From positions 930,001 to 994,000 of the forward strand of contig CAWEYY010000003.1 of NCBI GenBank assembly GCA_963813435.1: a DNA stretch of 64,000 bases, in the 5' to 3' direction. A program made the translations under genes and the position numbers. Shown here in pieces: positions 58,154 through 64,000 of the stretch. The DNA is from AC-32 sp963813435. GTDB taxonomy: Bacteria; Actinomycetota; Thermoleophilia; Gaiellales; Gaiellaceae. Within the stretch, counting starts at the first letter, position 1. Each line of letters begins with the position of its first letter. The notes beneath the pieces are model-generated. The model had not been told where the DNA came from and did not search any database. It worked only from the letters and a program-made list of their open reading frames with translations.

Positions 58154-59161
58154 TCAGACGAGGTCGACGAGGACGGTCGCCCCGAACGCGCCGATCAGCG
58201 CCACGGAAGTAGCGAAGCCGACGGCCAGCGTCGTCCTGCGCCGCACCCTGGGCGAGGAGAACGGCGCCAGGAAGAGCGCGCTCGCGAGCCCGAAGACGAT
58301 CCCGACCACGGTCTCGACCGCGTGGAACGCGATCCCCGCGGTGAGGGCGGTGGTCAGGTCGACTCCGTTCGCGTAGAGGGCCATCGCGACCGCACCGCTC
58401 GCAAGGCCGACGTTGCCGGGCGTCAAGGGCATCGTCCCGCTCAGGTCGAGGGCCGGGACGACGAGGATCGCCGCCACCAGTGGTGAGGGCACGCCCAGCG
58501 CAAGGGCGATCGAAGCGGCGGCTCCGAGCCGCGCCAGCGTCGCCAGGCCGATCCACGCGACGATGCACGCGCCGCGCTTTGGCTCTCGCCCCAGCACGCG
58601 GAACGCGTCGAGGACGTGCGCGACGCGGGTATGGGCGGTGCGGTTGCGGGTCGCGAGAGCGCCGAGCACGACCAGCGCCGCAACCGCGAACAGGACGGCG
58701 ACGGGCCAGAGGGGAAGCGCGCCGGCGATCGAGCCCGCGACGATCAGCAGCGCAAGGACGAGTGCGCGGGCGGCGCCAACTACGACCAGCGATCCTCCGG
58801 CCTGCCAGAGGCGCTCGTCGCTGTCGAGCGCCCGGGAGAAGAGCGCCAGGCGCGCGGCGTCGCCGATCCGGGCAGGCGCGAACGAGTTGATCAGCGAGCC
58901 GATCCCGTAGCGGGCGCCTGCGTCCAGCCGGTCGATACGTCCGCCGACGAGGCCGATCGCGGAGCGCCACGCGCTCGCAGACCCGACCAGCGACGCGAGG
59001 AAGCAGACACCGGCGAGCCAGAGCCAGCCAGGACGCGCGCTCGAGAGACCGGCAAGAGCCCGCCGCACCTCCGGCCCGAGCAGCCCAGGTACAAACGCGA
59101 CCGCAAGGAGCGCGACGGTCAGCGCGGACGCTGCAAGGAGATGACGGTGCCGGTTGCTCAT
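58154..59161 (-). CDS. Lysylphosphatidylglycerol-synthase-TM/flippase-like membrane protein
   Basis: Some eight membrane helices are seen (LLAASALTVALLAVAFVPGL onwards). The conserved NSFAPARIGDAARLALFSRA and LTPGNVGLASGAVAMALYANG segments mark the LPG_synthase_TM (UPF0104, flippase-like) family, which includes the membrane part of MprF. No soluble synthase domain is present, so the role is probably lipid translocation or anchoring. Start ATG at 59161 is preferred over 59221, which adds a basic tail of low complexity. Confidence 0.82.
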   Translation of the reverse strand: MSNRHRHLLAASALTVALLAVAFVPGLLGPEVRRALAGLSSARPGWLWLAGVCFLASLVGSASAWRSAIGLVGGRIDRLDAGARYGIGSLINSFAPARIGDAARLALFSRALDSDERLWQAGGSLVVVGAARALVLALLIVAGSIAGALPLWPVAVLFAVAALVVLGALATRNRTAHTRVAHVLDAFRVLGREPKRGACIVAWIGLATLARLGAAASIALALGVPSPLVAAILVVPALDLSGTMPLTPGNVGLASGAVAMALYANGVDLTTALTAGIAFHAVETVVGIVFGLASALFLAPFSSPRVRRRTTLAVGFATSVALIGAFGATVLVDLV

Positions 59162-59288
59162 GTGACGACTTCGACGTTGCGGACGCGTGGTTGTTGCGGG
59201 GTACCGTCCTACCCTCGGCACGTCGAACCTGCCGCGTGACCCCTAACTGGTGTTCAGGCCGCGGCGTCTCCGCCGATCCCGTCTAGGC

Positions 59289-60422
59289 TCAGCCCTTGTC
59301 GGTCCGGGTGGCCGTGTTGTTCGCCTCGTTGACCTCCGCGACCGCGTTCCCCGCATCGACCGTCACCGTGACGGTGCAGTCCGGGTCGTAGCAGTTGCCG
59401 TCCGGGCCCAACGACTGAGACAGAGCAAGGCTCGTCCCGGCGGCCAAACCCGGGACGGTGATCGCCTTCGATTGCCCCGGATCGGCCTCTACCAGGACGT
59501 CGAACGACGCCGTCACGTTCACCGAGCCGGCGTTCGTGACCGTGTACGTCCGTGTCGTGACGCACGTCCCCCCACCGCCGGGGCAGAGGACTTCCGTCCG
59601 CGTGTTCGGGATCGAGACGGTCAGGTCGGGCCCGGTGATCACACGCTTCAGGGACGGGAGGCACAGCGTCTGGGGCTCGACCACCTCGAGCCGGGTCCTC
59701 CCGAACTGGTTCACGATAGCGGCCTGGCGTACACGGAATGGGCGTGGGGAGAGCTGGTAGCAGGCGAGGTGTTCCCGCTTGTTTCTCACCGGTGTGGTGT
59801 TCTTGCGAACCGGGGCGCAGAGGCTGACGAGGCGCACGGCGGTCGGGCGCGACTTGCCGAACTGGTCGACGAGGACGACCCGGCGCGGCGGCGGCCTCCG
59901 CCGCGGCTTGACCAGGTAACACTGGTAGTGGTCGAGCCCCTTCACCGGCCGCGGGGCGGGGCCGGGAAGCAAGGTCTTTCCCGAGGGCAGGCACAGCTGG
60001 ACCGGCTTGACGACCACGACCGGGGTCGCCTTCTCGAACTGGTTCGTGATCGTCGCCCGCCCCGGACGGAACCTCGGCTTGCGCGTGATCGGATAGCAGG
60101 CAAGGTGCGCGAGCCGGTTGCGCACGACGCTCTTGTTCTTGCTGACCGGCGCGCACAGCGTCGCCACCTGGGAAGCGACGGCCTTCGACTTTCCGAACTG
60201 GTCGACGAGCGTGACCCTCCGCGGCGTGAACGCACCGGGCGGCTTGACGCGGTAGCACTGGAAGTGGTCGAGCCGGAAGGCCGTGGCGGCGGCGGTCGCG
60301 GCAGGGCTCGCGCTCCGGCCGAGAAGCGCGTATCCGACCCCGAGCGCTGCGATGAAGACGAGGGCGAGCGTCGACCTGACGAGCCGCGAGCCGCAGAAGG
60401 ATGTCTTCACTCGCGGGGCCAT
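59289..60422 (-). CDS. Secreted repeat protein with C-terminal CARDB domain
   Basis: A signal/anchor helix (RSTLALVFIAALGVGYALLG) is followed by four related units of about 45 residues: LDHFQCYRVKP...VTLVDQF, LAHLACYPITRK...ITNQF, LDHYQCYLVKP...VVLVDQF and HLACYQLSPR...IVNQF. Each pair ends LCAPV or LCLPS, giving two tandem copies of a roughly 90-residue module. The last 110 residues are a CARDB-like adhesion domain (TYTVTNAGSVNVTASFDVLV and EVNEANNTATRT). It is likely a surface or secreted binding protein. AGGAGG before ATG at 60422 decides the start. Confidence 0.75.
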   Translation of the reverse strand: MAPRVKTSFCGSRLVRSTLALVFIAALGVGYALLGRSASPAATAAATAFRLDHFQCYRVKPPGAFTPRRVTLVDQFGKSKAVASQVATLCAPVSKNKSVVRNRLAHLACYPITRKPRFRPGRATITNQFEKATPVVVVKPVQLCLPSGKTLLPGPAPRPVKGLDHYQCYLVKPRRRPPPRRVVLVDQFGKSRPTAVRLVSLCAPVRKNTTPVRNKREHLACYQLSPRPFRVRQAAIVNQFGRTRLEVVEPQTLCLPSLKRVITGPDLTVSIPNTRTEVLCPGGGGTCVTTRTYTVTNAGSVNVTASFDVLVEADPGQSKAITVPGLAAGTSLALSQSLGPDGNCYDPDCTVTVTVDAGNAVAEVNEANNTATRTDKG

Positions 60423-60514
60423 ATGCGGCCTCCTCACTCTCCCTTGCTTGTATCGATTGTCTCACACCGGTTTCTCGAAATCAACGCGGCCCGCTGCCGG
60501 ACTACGCGTCGGGC

Positions 60515-60663
60515 GTGCTGACCTGCCCGAGCTGCGGCCAGGAGAGCCCGGAAAGCTTCCGGTTCTGCGGCTGGAGGCCATCCGCGTCTACGAACAAGGA
60601 AACGTCGTAGCCGCTGCGGAGCTGGTGGACACGGCGTCGGGGCTCGACCGACCACACGCGTGA
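60515..60663 (+). pseudogene. End-to-end remnant of a zinc-ribbon/TPR cyclase gene
   Basis: VLTCPSCGQESPESFRFCG is the zinc ribbon that opens many actinobacterial adenylate cyclase/AAA genes. The next bases, in another frame, give LEAIRVYEQGNVVAAAELVD, the usual C-terminal end of the same long proteins. The roughly 1000-residue centre is missing, so only both ends survive in 149 bases. It is a clear deletion relic. Confidence 0.6.
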
Positions 60664-60692
60664 ACTGAGACAGCGCTACTCTCGGCACCCCG

Positions 60693-61649
60693 ATGCTCGT
60701 CGAGTTACGGCTCTTTCCCCCGCGATACCGCAATCCGGAGCGGCTCGCGCGCGGCGGCATGGGCGACGTCTTCCGTGCGACCGACGACGAGCTAGGCCGG
60801 ACGGTCGCGATCAAGGTTCTCGCGGAGCGATTCTCGGCGGACGCAGACGTGGGTCAACGGTTCACGAGGGAGGCGCTGGCGGCGGCGCGGCTCTCGGGCG
60901 GGCCGAGCACGATCAAGATCTTCGACGTCGGGGAATGGCAGGGGCGCCCGTTCATCGTCATGGAGTACCTGGCCGGCGGCTCGCTGGCAGATGTCCTCTG
61001 GCGGCAGGGCACGCAGCCGCTCGCATCGGTGCTCGGCTGGCTGGCTCAGGCCGGAGCGGCACTCGACTACGCGCACGCTCACGGCGTCGTGCACCGCGAC
61101 GTCAAGCCCGCGAACATCCTGCTCGACCGCGAGGGCAACGTTCACGTCGCGGACTTCGGGATCGCTTCCGCGGCCGGACTCGCGTCCGTGACCCAGACCG
61201 GCACGGTCCTCGGCACCCTCGGCTACCTCGCGCCGGAGCAGGCCGAGGGGAAGCGCGCGACAGCAGCGGTCGACCGGTACGCGCTCGGCGTGGTCGCGTT
61301 CGAGCTCCTGACCGGTGAGAGACCGTTCGCAGCGGGCGAGTCGCCGACCGCCGAGACCGCAGCGCTCGGGGCCGTACCCGTTCCGTCGATCTCCGCCCGC
61401 AATCCGAGCCTGTCCCCGAGCCTCGACGCGGTCTTCGACCGTGCGCTCACGCGTAACCCGAAGGCGCGCTTCTCGAGCTGCGCCAAGCTCGTCGAGGCGA
61501 TCGGTGAAGCCGCGGCACGCACGGTCGCGACGGCGCCGGCGCCTGTCGTCCGCGAGAGCCCGAGCCGCAGCTTCGAGCTGGTCGCCATCCTCGTCGTGGT
61601 CGTGGCCGCACTCGCGGGCGCCGGCGCCGTCTGGCTTTTGCAGGGGTAG
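60693..61649 (+). CDS. Ser/Thr protein kinase with C-terminal membrane anchor
   Basis: All kinase motifs are intact: glycine loop LARGGMGDVFRATDDELG, VAIKVL (ATP Lys), GVVHRDVKPANILL (catalytic loop), VADFGIASAAG and LGYLAPEQAEG. After residue 290 a single helix (SFELVAILVVVVAALAGAGA) ends the protein with almost no external domain, unlike PknB, so it has no wall-sensing part. TACTCT lies 10 nt upstream of the ATG, and no ribosome site is clear. Its substrate is unknown. Confidence 0.9.
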   Translation: MLVELRLFPPRYRNPERLARGGMGDVFRATDDELGRTVAIKVLAERFSADADVGQRFTREALAAARLSGGPSTIKIFDVGEWQGRPFIVMEYLAGGSLADVLWRQGTQPLASVLGWLAQAGAALDYAHAHGVVHRDVKPANILLDREGNVHVADFGIASAAGLASVTQTGTVLGTLGYLAPEQAEGKRATAAVDRYALGVVAFELLTGERPFAAGESPTAETAALGAVPVPSISARNPSLSPSLDAVFDRALTRNPKARFSSCAKLVEAIGEAAARTVATAPAPVVRESPSRSFELVAILVVVVAALAGAGAVWLLQG

Positions 61650-61661
61650 GAAAGGCGGGAC

Positions 61662-63017
61662 TTAGGGCCCGAGCCGGAACGGCGGGTACTCGTCCCGCAT
61701 GAGCGCGGCGTAGGCGACCACGCGGAACGCCCAGCGGTTCATGCCGAGCACGAAGTCGAACACCTCGCGCAGATAGTGGCCCCGGAACAGCAGCACGACC
61801 GCCGAGAAGCAGACGAGCAGGCCGATAAGACCACCGCCGTAGTAGTGCGCGTCCCAGGCGCCGCTCGCCCAGAAGGCGCCGTAATACCAGCCGCCGGCGA
61901 AGACGGAGACGACGAGGTACTGCGGGATCGCGAGCAGCCACCACTTCACGAGCACGAGGCCGCGCGAAAGCTTCTCCGGGTACGGGATCTCGAGCGTCGC
62001 CGGGTAGTCGGGAACCGGGTCGAGCGTGAACGGCGGATAGCGGTCCGTGGCGAGCGCGCTGTAGGAGTAGAAGGCCACTCGCCACGTCCAGCGCAGCACG
62101 CCGACGTTGAACTCGAAGATCCCGCGCGGATAGCGGCCGGTGAAGAGGATCGCGAAGAACGCGATCACGGTGAGGAGGAAGAACGCGAACCAGAGGATCG
62201 CGAGCACGATGTAGTGCGGGATCGCCAGGAGCCACTTCACGAGCCAGAGCCACCGGCTGAGGGGCTCGTCCAGCCGGCCCTCGACGGCGACCGGGTACCC
62301 GGCGGCCGCAGGCACGGGAGCGGCGCCCGGTTCGCCGGTCTCGAGCGGAGCCGACTTCCGTAGTCCGAGGTAGATCAGCAGGCTGCCCCCGATCAGCAGC
62401 AGCGCGCCGAAGATCAGCACGCCGGCCGCGATCCAGCCGAGGAACGAGACCTTCGCACCGAAGCTCGCATCGATCGCGACCGGCTGCGAGCCATCCGCGT
62501 TCATCGCCACGGCCGACCACTTGCCCTTCCGCAGGCCCCAGACCAGGGTCTCTCCGCCGTTCGCCGAAGCGACCCAGAAGCGCTGCGCGCCGGGGGGCGT
62601 CACCGGCGCCGAGCCGGGGTGATTCTCGTACTCGACCGAAAACGGATCCGCCTCGAAGTCGGTGACCTCGTCGTGGTCCGTCCCGGAGAGATATCGGTCG
62701 ACGTCTTCGCTCCTGCCGATGCCCACGAAGATCGGCTTCCCACTCGCGCTCGAGGCGTCGATGCTGATCTTGGCGTACCGGCCCGAGCCGAAGAGCCATC
62801 CGGGCACGCCCGTGCCGATGTCGAGCTTCTCCGAGGTGATCGCGTACGACGAGCTCTCGAAGCGGTGAGCGTGCGTCGTGAAGAAGCCGTCGCTGTTGGT
62901 CTGGTCGTTCTGCGCCCAGACGAGCGCGGCGCCTCCGGCCAAGAGCGACAGCGCGAAGAGAACGGCGATGACGCCGAAGACGACCATCACGACCCGCGCG
63001 ACGCGCCTACCGGTCAC
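61662..63017 (-). CDS. DUF4389 membrane protein
   Basis: The N-terminal half carries a first helix (VVMVVFGVIAVLFALSLLAG) and an external beta domain with FGSGRYAKISIDASSASG. After another helix the second half has two DUF4389 units, each with LVKWLLAIPHYIVLAILWFA-type helices and the closing YPPFTLDPVPDYPATLEIPY or DEYPPFRLG. Function unknown; the family is widespread in actinobacteria. GTG at 63017 is preceded by TAGGAT (63024-63029, minus) at 6 nt, so leaderless. Confidence 0.85.
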   Translation of the reverse strand: MTGRRVARVVMVVFGVIAVLFALSLLAGGAALVWAQNDQTNSDGFFTTHAHRFESSSYAITSEKLDIGTGVPGWLFGSGRYAKISIDASSASGKPIFVGIGRSEDVDRYLSGTDHDEVTDFEADPFSVEYENHPGSAPVTPPGAQRFWVASANGGETLVWGLRKGKWSAVAMNADGSQPVAIDASFGAKVSFLGWIAAGVLIFGALLLIGGSLLIYLGLRKSAPLETGEPGAAPVPAAAGYPVAVEGRLDEPLSRWLWLVKWLLAIPHYIVLAILWFAFFLLTVIAFFAILFTGRYPRGIFEFNVGVLRWTWRVAFYSYSALATDRYPPFTLDPVPDYPATLEIPYPEKLSRGLVLVKWWLLAIPQYLVVSVFAGGWYYGAFWASGAWDAHYYGGGLIGLLVCFSAVVLLFRGHYLREVFDFVLGMNRWAFRVVAYAALMRDEYPPFRLGP

Positions 63018-63023
63018 GCGCCG

Positions 63024-63029
63024 ATCCTA
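63024..63029 (-). promoter_or_regulatory. Leaderless-type -10 box (TAGGAT) for the DUF4389 gene
   Basis: The minus-strand TAGGAT lies 6 nt from the GTG at 63017, overlapping the stop codon of the upstream gene. Confidence 0.5.
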
Positions 63030-63482
63030 ACCTAGAAGGTCCTGAAGGTTGATTTCGCCCCGGATCAGCTTCTCGAGCGGGATCTTGTCGATCGCCGTGC
63101 GGATGAGTGGCACGAGGAACGAAGGGATGTCGCCGCGCTGCTCGGCCCGGCTGACGGCCCCGAGCATGCCCGCACGGAGCGCGACATCGATCGTGTGCGC
63201 GTCCCAGTGTCGTGGCGCGAGGCTGTCGCCTCCGATCGAGAGCACGAGCTCCTCGCGCGTCGTGTGCAGGCGGCAGGCGGCGCCGTCGAGGCCGTCGAGG
63301 ACGACGCGCTGGATGGTCGTGTCGATTCCGCCTGTGCGGCCGGGTCTCGGCTCGCACGGGTTCGCGATCTTCGGCGAGGGCTCGTTCAGCGCGCCGCTGC
63401 CGAGCTCGGCTGCGACCAGCGCGAGGCCGCTCGCGAGCAGCGCGACGAGGATCCAGAGCGCGGGCGTGAGGCGGCCGGTCAC
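63027..63482 (-). CDS. Membrane-anchored hypothetical protein, 151 aa
   Basis: One N-terminal helix (LTPALWILVALLASGLALVA) anchors an external domain of about 120 residues that contains a Cys pair (IANPCEP and GAACRLH) likely forming a disulfide. The rest is mixed alpha/beta with VPLIRTAIDKIPLEKLIRG at the end. I do not recognise the family. GTG overlaps the MFS gene stop, so it is expressed with the transporter, perhaps as a partner. Confidence 0.6.
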   Translation of the reverse strand: MTGRLTPALWILVALLASGLALVAAELGSGALNEPSPKIANPCEPRPGRTGGIDTTIQRVVLDGLDGAACRLHTTREELVLSIGGDSLAPRHWDAHTIDVALRAGMLGAVSRAEQRGDIPSFLVPLIRTAIDKIPLEKLIRGEINLQDLLG

Positions 63483-64000
63483 GAGACGAGCCTCCTGCGG
63501 AAGACGACGGCCACCAGGAGGGCCGCGGCCGCGAACAGCGCGCAGACGAAGAAGGCCGAGCGCGAGGCGCGGGTGATCGTGTCCTCGATCGTCCCGAGCA
63601 GCCGGTCGCGGGTCGCCGCGAGCCCGGAGTCGGTGCGCGCGCCGTGCTCGTTGAACGGCTGCGCGAGGTCCGGGGTCTGCCCCTCCTGCGCGCGGGCGAA
63701 CGCGCCGCGGAGCGAGAGCGCAACCGGGACCTTCTTGTCGAGGCCGACCGGGGCGTCGAGCAGGACGGCCGTCGCCTTCAGCATCGCCTCGTCGCCGGCC
63801 GCGGGCACCTTTGAGGCGAGGAGCGGGGCGATCACGGCAATCGCGAGGACGAGCCCCACGTGCCGCGCGCCGACCGTGAGCGTCCCGCTCCGCGTCAGCT
63901 CCGAGCCCGGATCGAGCACGGCGTCGGAGAGGACCGGCACCGCCAGCCCGAGGCCGGCACCGCAGAGCGCCAGCGACCAGACGGCGAAGCCCACGCTCGC
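63479..64000 (-). CDS. MFS transporter, C-terminal part (start beyond the window)
   Basis: The frame is open to the window edge. The first helices (VWSLALCGAGLGLAVPVLSD, then HVGLVLAIAVIAPLLASKV) fit helices of a DHA2/MFS-type exporter, and the protein ends with RSAFFVCALFAAAALLVAVVFRRR. A long external or cytoplasmic loop of 80 residues (VGLDKKVPVALSLRGAFARA) before the last helix is unusual for MFS. The transporter assignment is probable, the substrate unknown. Confidence 0.6.
   Translation of the reverse strand, partial: ASVGFAVWSLALCGAGLGLAVPVLSDAVLDPGSELTRSGTLTVGARHVGLVLAIAVIAPLLASKVPAAGDEAMLKATAVLLDAPVGLDKKVPVALSLRGAFARAQEGQTPDLAQPFNEHGARTDSGLAATRDRLLGTIEDTITRASRSAFFVCALFAAAALLVAVVFRRRLVS

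Overview
The window is about 64 kb of very GC-rich, densely packed chromosomal DNA. GTG starts are frequent, 1-20 nt gene overlaps are common, and many genes lack a Shine-Dalgarno sequence but carry a TANNNT box 5-8 nt before the start codon (leaderless transcripts). Gene content (ergothioneine genes egtB/egtD, a class F-like sortase, a purS/purQ set, a UBP zinc finger protein, CYTH-CHAD with SixA, an Erm-type methylase) points to an actinobacterium, most likely an environmental Thermoleophilia-type lineage. The class assignment is inference. There is no rRNA, CRISPR array, intact insertion sequence or complete prophage.

Layout: 1-2.6 kb holds the 3' part of selB and a tRNA-Sec gene; fdhD and mobA at 43.6-44.9 kb fit a selenocysteine/molybdenum formate dehydrogenase system located elsewhere. 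2.6-4.3 kb is a gene-poor stretch after the tRNA with small orphan genes, repeats and a fragment of a contractile-injection-system baseplate protein joined to a membrane anchor. 4.3-7.2 kb carries cell-surface genes (an adhesin-sortase fusion and a lytic transglycosylase). 7.2-13.0 kb has a PfkB kinase/aldolase-like pair diverging from a thioredoxin-reductase-like/egtB/egtD/zinc-finger operon. 13.1-18.4 kb is one tight operon of three tandem epoxide hydrolases, a Bax-inhibitor-1 family membrane protein and a thioredoxin-fold protein. 18.4-24.3 kb holds surface and signalling genes, including a beta-helix protein with 47 consecutive prolines and a TPR-nucleotidyl cyclase.

24.3-32.7 kb looks like an amine catabolism island: choline-kinase-like phosphotransferase, dimethylglycine/sarcosine dehydrogenase-like flavoprotein, APC permease, glutamine-synthetase-like ligase, aldehyde dehydrogenase and SDR. 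32.7-37.7 kb includes UspA, a broken cyclase, a frameshifted DUF72 gene, an esterase and an amidase. 37.7-42.8 kb is the conserved rpsF-ssb-rpsR-rplI-dnaB block followed by purA. 42.8-44.9 kb holds a methyltransferase, mobA and fdhD. 45.1-50.1 kb is a purine operon (purD-purE-DUF4190-purB-purC-purS-purQ). 50.1-64 kb mixes a diguanylate cyclase, lipoprotein, Erm-like methylase, CYTH-CHAD/SixA, a flippase-like membrane protein, a repeat/CARDB secreted protein, a Ser/Thr kinase, a DUF4389 protein and the end of an MFS transporter.

Several genes are interrupted by single-base indels (cyclase 33.3-34.5 kb, DUF72 34.8 kb, DUF4190 46.9 kb, SixA 57.4 kb). At least two lie in homopolymers, so sequencing error is as plausible as real decay.
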